Shown: positions 7,742-15,915, numbered from the stretch's first letter. The stretch is DNA of 19,500 bases from CAZEDU01 sp964511185 (GCA_964511185.1 CAZEDU010000092.1:1-19500), one strand, 5' to 3'. Numbers and translations: made by a program. The notes: generated from the letters alone by a model not told the origin.

Positions 7742-8276
7742 CCCCGCGCCGCAGCTCGAACTTCAGGCGCTGAATCTCGTGCAGCGCATCCTCCAGGGCG
7801 CGCTCGCGGTCGGAGAGCCGGCTCTGCAGGCTCGACAGCTCGAGCAGCAGCGCCTGCACTTGAATCATCAGCCGAGGACTGGAAGAGGACTCCGCGGCCG
7901 CGCGCGGGAGCTCGAGCTCGGTGGTGTGGCTGGCGCGCAGCTCGCGCAGCAGCTGCTCCAGCCGCGCCGACTCTTCGGATCCCATCGCGTCGAACGCGAT
8001 GCCCACCCCGGGCGCGGTGTTGCGCCGTGAACGCGCGCGCACCGTCGCCACCTTGCCGGTGATCTTCACCGGGCTCCGCTGCCCCGGCCGGATCAGCACC
8101 AGCGAGACGGCGAGCCCCTTGGGGAAGAGGTGCTCGGTGCGGAGGAACAGCCCACCGGCGGAGATGTCCTCCACGACGCACGCGGTGCGACCGTCGGGCG
8201 TATGGAGGTGCGCCGCGATTCCTCGCGCTTTCGCTCGGTGGTGACGTCGGCGATTGGGCACGCTCACGGGAGACAT
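7665..8276 (-). CDS. PilZ domain protein with C-terminal coiled coil
   Basis: The 203-residue protein starts with a PilZ domain (about 8-112), a c-di-GMP receptor fold. Both ligand signatures are present: RxxxR at R10-R14 (RRHHR) and DxSxxG at D37-G41 (DISAGG). Binding of c-di-GMP is therefore plausible. A linker and a heptad-rich helix follow (about 135-176, VQALLLELSSLQSRLSDRE), probably a dimerising coiled coil. The tail is a polar, Ser/Arg-rich stretch. Start choice is uncertain: ATG 8276 begins just before the domain, ATG 8318 adds 14 residues, and neither has a good ribosome site. Its last 77 bases lie antisense to the 3' end of the carbonic-anhydrase-like gene. A role in motility or polysaccharide control is plausible but inferred. 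Confidence 0.85.
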   Translation of the reverse strand: MSPVSVPNRRRHHRAKARGIAAHLHTPDGRTACVVEDISAGGLFLRTEHLFPKGLAVSLVLIRPGQRSPVKITGKVATVRARSRRNTAPGVGIAFDAMGSEESARLEQLLRELRASHTTELELPRAAAESSSSPRLMIQVQALLLELSSLQSRLSDRERALEDALHEIQRLKFELRRGATSDDDAPGPDTRARSTRSTALPSK

Positions 8277-8375
8277 CAAACCGCCGCGGGGCGCGCGCGT
8301 CGAGGCGACGGGTCCCATTGCATCGCCGGGTAACGACCAATCAACACACAGCTACGGGTTTCTCCGGGTCGAAGC

Positions 8376-8393
8376 GCCGCCGATTTCGGTGGC
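8376..8393 (+). other. Small hairpin in the leader of the PHA-type gene
   Basis: GCCGCCG and CGGTGGC can pair (seven pairs, one G-U) around an ATTT loop, ending 44 bases before the ATG at 8438. It could be a leader structure. With this GC content it may also arise by chance. Confidence 0.2.
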
Positions 8394-8437
8394 CCTGCCT
8401 GAAACGATGGGTAAGAAGCGGCTCGGGAGGAGACACC

Positions 8438-8755
8438 ATGGGAATGCTCTCGTTCGAAGTGCCGCACACTCTCTCGAAAGAAGAGGCGAAGAAGCGCGTC
8501 GAGTCGCTCATCGCCTACTGGACCCAGAAGTACGGGATGAAGGCCGAGTGGAGCGGGGACGTGGCGAAGATCGTCGGCAAGGCCATGGGCGTCACCATCG
8601 ACGCGGTGCTGAACGTGACCGACGCGAAGATCGGCGGCGAGGCGACCGACCCCGGCATGCTGCTCCGCGGCCAGGCGAAGAAATACCTGACGCAGAAGTT
8701 CTCCGAGTTCCTGGATCCGTCGAAGAGCATCGACGACCTCAAGCGGCAGGCTTAG
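8438..8755 (+). CDS. Polyhydroxyalkanoic acid system-type small protein
   Basis: The 105-residue product matches the short PHA granule-associated family (PF09650-like). It opens FEVPHTLSKEEAKKRVESLI (6-25), then has a beta segment with GKAMGVTIDAVLNVTDAKIGGEA, then a helical tail (LLRGQAKKYLTQKFSEFL). Related genes are linked to polyhydroxyalkanoate granules in some bacteria, but no PHA synthase or phasin gene is in this window, so the role is open. The start ATG 8438 has an excellent GGGAGGAG six to eight bases upstream; a second ATG follows at 8444. It is divergent from the PilZ gene. Its TAG overlaps the TAA of convergent frzF (shared TTAG). Confidence 0.8.
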   Translation: MGMLSFEVPHTLSKEEAKKRVESLIAYWTQKYGMKAEWSGDVAKIVGKAMGVTIDAVLNVTDAKIGGEATDPGMLLRGQAKKYLTQKFSEFLDPSKSIDDLKRQA

Positions 8756-10293
8756 AGGTTCTCTTCCAGCGCCGCCAGCGCGTACCGCGCCGCGCGCGCC
8801 ATCGCCTCCACCGTGTCCGGCATGTCCGGGTAGAAGCCGGCGAGCGTTCGTTGGGGGAAGCGCAGCTGCTCGATCGCGTTTCGATACGACTTGCGGGCGG
8901 AGTCGTGCGCGCCCAGCCGCTCGTACGCCTGCGCGAGCAGGTAGTGGCCCAAGGCCAAGGAGGGCTCCAGGAACAGCGCCTTGGTGAGCTCCTCCTTCGC
9001 CTCCTGGTGACGGTTGGCCTGCATCGCCGCCACGCCGCCGAAGATGCGCGCCTCGACGCAGAGCGGCTCGCGCAGGAGCGCGAGGCTGAACGCCTCCTGC
9101 GCGTGGGCGTCGTCGCCCATCAGCGAGTAGATGTTCCCCAAGGTGAGGATCGCGGCCAGGTCGTTCGGTTGGTCGTCGCTGAGCGCCTTCACCTGCTCGA
9201 GCGCCTCGGCGAAGTCGCCGCGCTCGACCCGCTTGGCGACCTCTTCGAGCCGCTCGATCGGAGAGCGGAGCGCGTCGCGCCGCGCGCGCGGCCTGGGCTC
9301 TTCGGGCGGAGGCCTCTCGGCGGCCCGCGTCCTTCGAGGCGGCTCCTCGTGCAGCTTGAGATCGGCGGCGCGCGTCTTGGCGCCCGACGGCGGCGCCGCG
9401 GCGGCCTTGGTCTCCTTCGCCTCCCTCGCCTTCTTCTTCTCTTTTCCTTCGGCCGGGCGTCGGTAGGCGAACGATCCTTCGACCTCGAACATCTCGAACC
9501 GGTCGTACACCTTGAACAGGCTCTCCGAGTAACCGAGGAGCAGCACCCCCTGCGGCCGCAGCGCCTGGTGGAAGCGATCCATCAACCCGCGGATCGTCGG
9601 CAGGTCGAAGTAGATGATCACGTTGCGGCACAGCACCATGTCGAGCGAGCCGGGCCGCACCTTGGGGAACACCGGCGCCGCCAGGTTGACGCCCTCGAAG
9701 CGCGTGTACTTGCGCAAGATCGGCAGCACCTCGTAGCCGTCGTGCGTCTCGTGGAAGAAGCGCTTCAGCCGCTCGGGGCTGACGCCCATCATCCGCTTGG
9801 CCGAGAAGCGGCCCAGGCGCGCCGACTCGACCGCGACCGGGTTCAAGTCCGTCGCCCAGATGTCGATCTCTTCGGAGGTGAAGCCTGCCTCCACGGCCGC
9901 CATCGCCAAGCTGTACGGCTCTTCGCCGGTCGCGCACCCGGCCGACCAGATGCGCACCTGCTGCTGCTCCCGCCGCGCCTGCGCGAGCAGGTCGGGGAAC
10001 AGCTTCTTTTCGATGGCCTTGAACTGCCGCGCGTCGCGGAAGAACTCGGTCTTGCCGACGGTGACGAGCGGCAGCAACGCGCGCAGCTCCGCCTCGCCCG
10101 CGCGCTCGCGGAGCCGGCGCACGTAGTCGTCGCCGTCGGCGAGCCCCAGCGCCGGCATGCGCGCCGAGATCGCCAGCTTGAGGCCGTAGTAGCCGTCGGG
10201 CGTGATCTTCAGGCCGGCGCGCTCGAGCAAGAGCGACGCGAGCTGCTCGAGCGCGCTCTTCTCGATCGTCAGCACCGCCTTGCCGGTCAGCAT
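8752..10293 (-). CDS. frzF: FrzF: CheR-type methyltransferase with TPR domain
   Basis: FrzF methylates glutamates on the receptor FrzCD using SAM. The 513-residue protein has the CheR N-terminal helical domain and catalytic core. Visible landmarks are TEFFRD (82-87), SAGCATGEEPYSLA (117-130, SAM loop) and LCRNVIIYFD (221-230). A basic and proline-rich linker (about 282-345) is followed by three to four TPR-like helical pairs (about 346-478, with LGNIYSLMGDDAHAQEAFSLAL, then GHYLLAQAYERLGAHDSARKSY). In M. xanthus the TPR part controls which FrzCD sites are methylated. The M. xanthus protein is somewhat longer, as I recall. ATG 10293 overlaps the frzG stop region and is preceded by GGGTGG; an ATG at 10305 is also possible. 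It is the last gene of the frz operon. Confidence 0.93.
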   Translation of the reverse strand: MLTGKAVLTIEKSALEQLASLLLERAGLKITPDGYYGLKLAISARMPALGLADGDDYVRRLRERAGEAELRALLPLVTVGKTEFFRDARQFKAIEKKLFPDLLAQARREQQQVRIWSAGCATGEEPYSLAMAAVEAGFTSEEIDIWATDLNPVAVESARLGRFSAKRMMGVSPERLKRFFHETHDGYEVLPILRKYTRFEGVNLAAPVFPKVRPGSLDMVLCRNVIIYFDLPTIRGLMDRFHQALRPQGVLLLGYSESLFKVYDRFEMFEVEGSFAYRRPAEGKEKKKAREAKETKAAAAPPSGAKTRAADLKLHEEPPRRTRAAERPPPEEPRPRARRDALRSPIERLEEVAKRVERGDFAEALEQVKALSDDQPNDLAAILTLGNIYSLMGDDAHAQEAFSLALLREPLCVEARIFGGVAAMQANRHQEAKEELTKALFLEPSLALGHYLLAQAYERLGAHDSARKSYRNAIEQLRFPQRTLAGFYPDMPDTVEAMARAARYALAALEENL

Positions 10294-11312
10294 TGGGCCA
10301 CCCATCGAATCAGAGCGGGGGCGATCTGTTCCAGCGGGAGCACCTCCTCGGCCGCGCCGAGCGCGATCGCCTCCTTCGGCATCCCGAACACGATGCTGGT
10401 CGCCTCGTCCTGCACCAACGTGCGGCCGCCCTGCCGACGCACCTCGAGCAGCCCGCGCGCGCCGTCGCTGCCCATGCCGGTCAGGACGACGCCGACCAGC
10501 CGGGTGCGGAACTGCTGCGCCGCGCTGCGCAGGAGCGCGTCGCACGACGGCTTGAAGCCGTGGATCGGCGGGCCGTCGTCGAGCTTCACCGCCAGGTGCG
10601 GCCCCACCGTCAGGTGCGCGCCGGAGGGCGCGACGTAGACGTGGCCGGGCGCCAGCTTCTCGGCGTGGCGGGCCTCCCCCACCCGAAGCGCGGTCTCGCT
10701 CGCCAGCCACTGGGACAACCCCTCGGTGAAGCCCGAGGTGATGTGCTGGCAGATCAGGATCGGCGCCGGGAACGCGACCGGCAGCATCTTGAGGATGGTG
10801 CTCAGCGCCTTCGGCCCCCCGAGCGACGCGGCGATCGCCACGCAGGGGAACGGCGCGCTCGGCACCGGGGTGCTGCGGTGCCGCCGCTTGCCCTTCACGT
10901 GCTGCACCACCCGCACCTGCGAGAGCAGCGCGAGCCGCTTGGCGAGATCCTGCCAGTAGCTCCGCGGGGGCACCCGCGGCCGCTCCATCAAGTCGAGCGC
11001 GCCCAAATCGAGCGCCACGAAGACGTCGGCGTGCGCTTCGGTCTTCGGGTAGAGCACCAGAATGGGCTTGGGCCGCTCGGCCATGATCGCCGCGATGGCC
11101 TGAAAGCCCTGGGTGAGCCCCTCCGCCAAATCCATCAAGATGACGTCGGGATCGTGCGCCTTCACCGCCTCCAGCGCGCCGGCGAAGTCGCACCCATGGC
11201 CGGCGGAGGTCACCACGTCCGACTCGAACAGCGGGGCCGCGAGCTCCTCGAGCTCGGCCGAGTGATCGACCAGCAAGACCGTGCACTGGGGGCGCGAACG
11301 AGATGCGGTCAT
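10287..11312 (-). CDS. frzG: FrzG: CheB-type methylesterase with degenerate receiver
   Basis: FrzG removes methyl groups from (or deamidates) the FrzCD receptor. The C-terminal CheB domain is intact in 341 residues: catalytic S163 (AASLGGP), H190 (ICQHITSGFT) and D283 (TGMGSDGARG). The N-terminal receiver is unusual. The acidic pair is D16-H17 instead of D-D. Asp61 is present (ILMDLAEG) but lacks the usual x-M-P context. The switch Ser/Thr position is Y88, and the conserved Lys is R111 (MERP). Phosphorylation in the standard manner is therefore doubtful, and the domain may act constitutively or through protein contacts. The gene starts five bases after the frzE stop and overlaps frzF. Confidence 0.93.
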   Translation of the reverse strand: MTASRSRPQCTVLLVDHSAELEELAAPLFESDVVTSAGHGCDFAGALEAVKAHDPDVILMDLAEGLTQGFQAIAAIMAERPKPILVLYPKTEAHADVFVALDLGALDLMERPRVPPRSYWQDLAKRLALLSQVRVVQHVKGKRRHRSTPVPSAPFPCVAIAASLGGPKALSTILKMLPVAFPAPILICQHITSGFTEGLSQWLASETALRVGEARHAEKLAPGHVYVAPSGAHLTVGPHLAVKLDDGPPIHGFKPSCDALLRSAAQQFRTRLVGVVLTGMGSDGARGLLEVRRQGGRTLVQDEATSIVFGMPKEAIALGAAEEVLPLEQIAPALIRWVAQC

Positions 11313-11317
11313 GAAGG

Positions 11318-13627
11318 TTACGTCAACCGCTCGATGGTCTGGGCGAGCACCTCGACCCCCAGCTCACCCTTCACCAGGTACGCGTCGGCGCCCGCGTCGA
11401 GCCCGCGCCGCTTGTCCTCGGGAGACGCGAGCGAGGAGAGGATGATGACCGGCGTCTTCGCCAGGCTGGCGGTGCCCTTGAGCCGGCGCGTGAGGCCGAA
11501 CCCGTCGAGCTTCGGCATCTGCACGTCGGACAGGATGAGGTCGTAGTTGCCCGCTTTGGCCTTCGCGTAGCCCTCCTCGCCGTCCTGCGCCTCTTCGACC
11601 GTGTGGCCGAGCGCCTTGACCAGCGCGCTCTCGGTGGCGCGGGCGATGGGCGAGTCGTCGACGAGCAACACCCGGAGCCGCTTGGTGGCCTGCGCCTCGC
11701 TCACCGGCCTGGCCATGCGGCGGACCTCAGCCATGATGTCCGGCACGTGCAGGAGCACCGCGATGCGGCCGTCCTCGAGCGCGGCGCTGCCGGCGATGAA
11801 GGGGGCGCTCTTCAGGAACTCGCCGCCGCACGGCTTGACCGCGACCTCGCGTTCGTCGACGAAGCCGTCGATCACCAGCGCGGCCCGGTCGTCGCCGTGG
11901 CGCACGATCGCCGCGGGCGGCGTGTCGTAGCGCGGGCCGCCGTTCAAGCCGAGCAGCGGCCCGAGCGCGACGAGCGTGGTCGGCTTGCCGCGGTGTTTGA
12001 TCGCCACCGTGCCGAAGACCTCCATGCGATCTTCCGGCCGCACCCGCGCCACGGCCTCGACGTCCGACGCGGGCATGCCGTACACGTCGTCGCCCAGCCG
12101 CACCAGCAGCACGCGCATCAAGGCGAGCGACTGGGGCAGCCGCAGGCCAATCGTGGTGCCGCGCCCCACCTTGCTCGCGATCGACACCGAGCCGCCGAGC
12201 GCTTCGACCTTGCGCTTGACGACGTCCATGCCGACGCCGCGGCCCGAGAGGTCGCTCACCTCGTCGCGCGTCGAGAAACCCGGCACGAAGACCAGCTCGA
12301 TCGCCTCGCGCTCGCTCAAGGCCGCCGCCTGCTCGGCGCTGAGCAGCTTCTTCGCGATGGCCGAGTTGCGCAGCCGCTCGGGGTCCATGCCGCGGCCGTC
12401 GTCCGAGACTTCCACCTGGAGCATGTCGCCGTCGGCGCGCACGCGGATGGCGAGCTTGCCGGTCGCGGGCTTGCCCAGCGCCTGTCGGAAGTCGGGGGCC
12501 TCGAGCCCGTGATCGACCGCGTTGCGCAAGAGGTGAATCATGGCGTCGCGCACGTCGGCGACCATCGACCGGTCGACGCCCACGCCGGTGTTCTCGATCT
12601 GCAGGTCGACTTCCTTGCTCTGCTGGTGCGCGATGTCGCGGACGGCGCGCGGGAAGGCCTCGAAGATGGTCGCCAGCGGCACCAGCCGCGCCTCGGCCAC
12701 GTTGTCGGCCAGGTACGAGAGGTTGCCGTGCAGCGCGTTCAGCCCGTCGACGTGGTGCCGCACGAAGCGGAAGGTGTCGTCGCGCAGCAGGTGCAGGTCG
12801 CTCTCGAGCCGGTCGAGCAGCGCCCGCTCTTCGAGGTCGTGGCGGAAGCGCTCCCCGAAGCGCAAGAAGCGGTCGGTCACGCGCGCGAACCGCTCGAGCA
12901 AGATCGACAGCTCGTCGGTGCGCAGCTTGGCGCGGGCGCTCTCGACGAGCAGGTCGCCGGCCACCAGCCCCAGCGTGTCGAGGATCTCGACGTTGACGCG
13001 GATGCTGCGGTCCTGCACCGGCCGGCGCTCGGTGGGCTCGTCCGCAGCGCCCGCCGAGGTGGTGACGCGCCGCCCGGCCTCGGTGCCCTGCGCGGAAGGC
13101 CGGGGCGACTGGCCGCTCGAGGTCTGCGTCGGCGTGCCGACGGGGGTCCCCACCGGCGTCCCGCTGGCGGGCTTGGACACGGCCTTGGGCGCGAGCGGCC
13201 GAGGCATCTCGCCGCCCTTGCCCGGATGCAGCGCCGGCACCGGGTGGCCGGAGGCCTCGGCGAGCGCGCTCACCATCGCGAGCGTCGCGTCGGTGCCGGC
13301 CTGCGCGCCGCCGGTGTCCTCGAGCAGGTCCGACAGCGAGTCGCACGCGCGCAAGAGCAGGTCGGTGGCGACGCGCGTGGTGGCCTTCCCTTCGCGCATC
13401 GCCTTCAGCAGGTCCTCCGCGGCGTGCGCGAGCTGCCCGATGGCCGCGAGCCCGAGCATCCGCGCCTCGCCCTTCATCGTGTGCAGCTCGCGCGCGACGT
13501 CGTCGGCGGCCTGCGCCGCGGTCGGCTTCTCGAGGTCGATGACGCCGAGCTGAATCTTCTGCAGCCGGTCGCCGGTGACCTCGACGAACTTCTTGAGGAG
13601 CGACTTTTTGAGCGCCTCTGTGTCCAT
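11318..13627 (-). CDS. frzE: FrzE: CheA histidine kinase fused to a receiver
   Basis: The 769-residue protein is the kinase of the Frz pathway. In order it has an Hpt domain with H49 (ELHTMKGEA) and a disordered Pro/Ser/Thr linker (about 130-205) with GTPV repeats in place of a CheA P2 domain. Next come the dimerisation helices and an ATPase with N box (HLLRNAVDHGLE, 365-376), G1 (DDGRGMD, 409-415) and G2 (GRGVGMDVVK, 462-471). A CheW-like coupling domain (about 500-635) leads to a full receiver (D657, D658, phospho-acceptor D701, K753). His49 matches the M. xanthus FrzE phospho-site as I recall. In M. xanthus the fused receiver restrains kinase output and FrzZ is the main phosphate acceptor. 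The order frzCD-frzE-frzG supports the name. Confidence 0.96.
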   Translation of the reverse strand: MDTEALKKSLLKKFVEVTGDRLQKIQLGVIDLEKPTAAQAADDVARELHTMKGEARMLGLAAIGQLAHAAEDLLKAMREGKATTRVATDLLLRACDSLSDLLEDTGGAQAGTDATLAMVSALAEASGHPVPALHPGKGGEMPRPLAPKAVSKPASGTPVGTPVGTPTQTSSGQSPRPSAQGTEAGRRVTTSAGAADEPTERRPVQDRSIRVNVEILDTLGLVAGDLLVESARAKLRTDELSILLERFARVTDRFLRFGERFRHDLEERALLDRLESDLHLLRDDTFRFVRHHVDGLNALHGNLSYLADNVAEARLVPLATIFEAFPRAVRDIAHQQSKEVDLQIENTGVGVDRSMVADVRDAMIHLLRNAVDHGLEAPDFRQALGKPATGKLAIRVRADGDMLQVEVSDDGRGMDPERLRNSAIAKKLLSAEQAAALSEREAIELVFVPGFSTRDEVSDLSGRGVGMDVVKRKVEALGGSVSIASKVGRGTTIGLRLPQSLALMRVLLVRLGDDVYGMPASDVEAVARVRPEDRMEVFGTVAIKHRGKPTTLVALGPLLGLNGGPRYDTPPAAIVRHGDDRAALVIDGFVDEREVAVKPCGGEFLKSAPFIAGSAALEDGRIAVLLHVPDIMAEVRRMARPVSEAQATKRLRVLLVDDSPIARATESALVKALGHTVEEAQDGEEGYAKAKAGNYDLILSDVQMPKLDGFGLTRRLKGTASLAKTPVIILSSLASPEDKRRGLDAGADAYLVKGELGVEVLAQTIERLT

Positions 13628-13651
13628 CGATCCCGTGCGCGGACCGGCGGG

Positions 13652-14884
13652 TTAGTCTGCCTTGAAGCGACGGATGAGCTCCGCGAGCCGCGCGGCGAGC
13701 TGGGTGAGCTCGGCGGCGGCGCCGGTGGCCTGCTTCGAGGCCTGGGTCGTCTGACGGGTGACGTCTTCGATCTCGGCCATCGACGCCACCACCTGCTCGG
13801 TGGCGGTGCGCTGCTGCTGCGTGGCCAGGTTGATGACGCGCGCCGCGTCCGACGTCTCCTGCACGCCGGCCAGAATGCCCTCGACCGCCTCGGCCGCCAC
13901 CGCGCCCAGCTTCTCGCCCGACTCGGTCGCCGCCTTCGACGCGTCGGCCGCGCCCGCCGCCGCCGCCGCCGCCTCGCGGATCTCGGTGATGAGGTTTTTG
14001 ATCTCCTTGGTCGAGTCGAGCACGTTCTCGGCCAGCCGCCGCATCTCGGCGGCGACGATCGAGAAGCCCTTCCCCGCCTCGCCCGCGCGCGAGCCCTCCA
14101 GCGCGGCGTTGAGGGCGAGCAGGTCCGACCGGTCGGCGATCTCGTCGATCACCTCGACCACCGTTCCGATGCGCTCCACCCGCTTCGACAGCTTGGTGAT
14201 CGAGTCGGCCACCGCGGCGCCGTCGTTGCGGATCTGCTGCATCGCTTGGATGAACTCGCGGATCGCGCCGCGGCCCGAGCGCGCCGCGCCGAGCGTCTCT
14301 TCGGCCACGCGCGCCACCGCGCCCGCGTTCTCGGCGATCTGCGCGGAGGCGTGCTTGAGCTCTTCCATCGTGGCGGTGGTCTCGTGGATCGCCGCCGCCT
14401 GCTCCGTCGACGAGGTCTCGTGCTGGGTCGACGCGGCGAGCACCTCGTTCGCGGAGGAGGACAACCGCAGCGCGGCTTCGTTGATCTCCCGGACGAAGGT
14501 GCGCAGCGTCTCGACGACGCGGCCGAAGCCTTCGAGCAGCGGCGCCAGCTGCTGGTCCTCGGTCTTCGCGTTCCACCGCGACAGGTCGCCTTCCTTCACC
14601 AGCGCCGACAGCGCCTCGACCGCCTGATCGATCTCGTGCACCGACTGGGTGCGCTCGTAGGCGGCGCGGAGCTGGCCGCTCACGTGATCGAGCAGCCGGT
14701 TCACCAGCCCGCCGACCTCGGCCATCTCGCCGGTGAGCGTGTCCACCGGGACGCGCGAGCTGAAGTCACCCGCCAGCGCCGCCTTCAGCGCCTGCACGAG
14801 CGGCTTGGGCGCGCCGTTGACGCCGCCGGGCGCCTTCGCCGTCTTCTTCTTGGCGCCCGCCTTCTCGGGGCTTTCGATCGACAT
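13652..14884 (-). CDS. frzCD: FrzCD: cytoplasmic methyl-accepting chemoreceptor
   Basis: This 410-residue receptor has no transmembrane segment, so it is cytoplasmic. The N-terminus is basic (KAGAKKKTAKAPG, 8-20); the equivalent tail in M. xanthus FrzCD holds the receptor array on the nucleoid. The signalling tip is at about 246-285 (IDEIADRSDLLALNAALEGSRAGEAGKGFSIVA), the point of contact with FrzE and the couplers. Likely methylation positions are E168, E175 and Q182, which match in number and spacing the sites I recall for M. xanthus. Q182 would need deamidation first, a known CheB activity. A long helical coiled coil fills the rest. It lies 18 bases after frzB and 24 before frzE. Confidence 0.96.
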   Translation of the reverse strand: MSIESPEKAGAKKKTAKAPGGVNGAPKPLVQALKAALAGDFSSRVPVDTLTGEMAEVGGLVNRLLDHVSGQLRAAYERTQSVHEIDQAVEALSALVKEGDLSRWNAKTEDQQLAPLLEGFGRVVETLRTFVREINEAALRLSSSANEVLAASTQHETSSTEQAAAIHETTATMEELKHASAQIAENAGAVARVAEETLGAARSGRGAIREFIQAMQQIRNDGAAVADSITKLSKRVERIGTVVEVIDEIADRSDLLALNAALEGSRAGEAGKGFSIVAAEMRRLAENVLDSTKEIKNLITEIREAAAAAAGAADASKAATESGEKLGAVAAEAVEGILAGVQETSDAARVINLATQQQRTATEQVVASMAEIEDVTRQTTQASKQATGAAAELTQLAARLAELIRRFKAD

Positions 14885-14902
14885 GGCTTTCGTTGCCTTT
14901 CC

Positions 14903-15274
14903 TTACTGACGAACGACGCGATTGAGCTCCACCAGATCGACGAGCAACACCAGCTTCTCGCCATCGAGCCACAGTCCCAACGCGTACTGTGGCGAACCCG
15001 CGGGTTTGGGCAGACGACGCAGAGTATCGATCGGCACCTGCCGGACGCCTAAAACAGAGTCGACCACCAGCTGCCCTTCCCGGTCGGCGTCTCGAAAGAT
15101 GAGCCCACGTCGCCCTACCTGGCGGGCGAGCGCGCCGAGCGCGTTCCGGAGCGGCGCCGTGGACTCGACGCGATCGATGCGCAGCACTTGCGATGCTTCG
15201 GCGCCGAACACCGTCTCCCCCACCGTGAAAAGCAACAGCTCGACGTCCTTGAGGTGCGCAGCCGCCTGCGTCAT
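14903..15274 (-). CDS. frzB: FrzB: short divergent CheW-type coupling protein
   Basis: At 123 residues this is clearly shorter than a usual CheW (about 150-170). It keeps the outer beta features (ELLLFTVGETVFGAEASQVLRIDRVES, then GLIFRDADREGQLVVDSVLGVRQV and LWLDGEKLVLLVDLVELNRVV). It lacks the conserved CheW loop that normally reads like 'RG..IPVIDLR'. In M. xanthus FrzB is a divergent CheW that needs FrzCD but does not couple FrzE normally, and the shortened form here is consistent with that. The ATG overlaps the frzA stop (ATGA), which indicates translational coupling. The name depends mostly on order and length, since the sequence alone is a weak CheW match. Confidence 0.85.
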   Translation of the reverse strand: MTQAAAHLKDVELLLFTVGETVFGAEASQVLRIDRVESTAPLRNALGALARQVGRRGLIFRDADREGQLVVDSVLGVRQVPIDTLRRLPKPAGSPQYALGLWLDGEKLVLLVDLVELNRVVRQ

Positions 15275-15786
15275 CGCCCCACCGCTTTGGCCCTCGCGGT
15301 CTGAAACAGCTTGGCCAGGTTGACCAAGGTGAGCACCTCGGCCGGCTTACCGGGGCTCACCACCCCGATCAGGTGCTCTGCTGACACATCGCCTCCCATT
15401 GGAGGCGGAAGGATGTCGGCCACGGCGATCGCCTTGAGGCCGATCACCTGGTCGGCGAGAATGGCCGCAGTGAGCGCGCCGTTCACCCCGACGAAGAAGC
15501 GCGTACGCGGCGTGATGCGCGCCTCGCCCTTGCCCAGGAAGCGAAGCAGATCGATGACGGTCAACACCTCGCCGCGGTGGCCCATCACGCCGAGCACGAA
15601 CGGCGCGCTCCGAGGCAGCGGCGTGAGCGGCACCGCCTTGGTGACCTCGCGCACGCTCTCGGAAGGCACGCCGATGCGAAGGTCTCCGAGCTTGAAGCAG
15701 AAGAACTCTTGCTCCGGCCGCGCGTTGCTGACCACCGTCCGCTCGGGAGCGACCTGCAGGGCTTGCTTCAGCGGGGTGGGATCCAA
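15271..15786 (-). CDS. frzA: FrzA: CheW-type coupling protein
   Basis: This is a CheW protein of 171 residues. Its hallmarks are the opening strand EFFCFKLGDLRIGVPSESVREV (27-48) and the loop APFVLGVMGHRGEVLTVIDLLRFLG (61-85), the usual 'G..n.RG...pViDl' site that links receptor and kinase. The closing part is VLTLVNLAKLF (155-165). FrzA should link FrzCD to FrzE. It is the first gene of the minus-strand frz operon. The only start that keeps the full N-terminus is TTG 15786; no good ribosome site precedes it, and GTG 15735 is an alternative that trims 17 residues that show no CheW pattern. Confidence 0.93.
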   Translation of the reverse strand: MDPTPLKQALQVAPERTVVSNARPEQEFFCFKLGDLRIGVPSESVREVTKAVPLTPLPRSAPFVLGVMGHRGEVLTVIDLLRFLGKGEARITPRTRFFVGVNGALTAAILADQVIGLKAIAVADILPPPMGGDVSAEHLIGVVSPGKPAEVLTLVNLAKLFQTARAKAVGR

Positions 15787-15915
15787 AGCGGGTCGAGTAT
15801 CGAGACGGGTGTACGACCGGTCAAGAAGCCTACTGGGAACTCGTTTGCGCGAAAAGCGGACGACTTCGAGTTACATTGAGTGGTGTCCAGAGCGCGGGCC
15901 ACGCGCGAGGTGATG
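15787..15915. promoter_or_regulatory. Divergent frzA-frzZ control region
   Basis: These 129 bases separate the divergent frzA operon and frzZ and must hold the promoters for both. A GAGG ribosome site lies just before the frzZ start. I could not find a convincing -35/-10 pair on either strand: TACATT near 15872 is a possible frzZ -10, but no properly spaced -35 accompanies it. Confidence 0.5.

Noticed and set aside
8752..11286. Reading the frzF frame as one 844-codon protein
   Set aside because: The part upstream of 10293 is an out-of-frame reading of frzG. The CheR domain begins at MLTGK and the frzG protein is clearly real.
13128..13164. Tandem GTPV repeats in the frzE linker
   Set aside because: They are only a few units in a low-complexity disordered linker; not evidence of a mobile or regulatory repeat.
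11603..15052. A very long plus-strand open frame (over 1100 codons) across frzE, frzCD and frzB
   Set aside because: It is the antisense shadow of well-supported frz genes. High GC suppresses stop codons, and the translation is Arg/His/Gln-rich with no recognisable domain.
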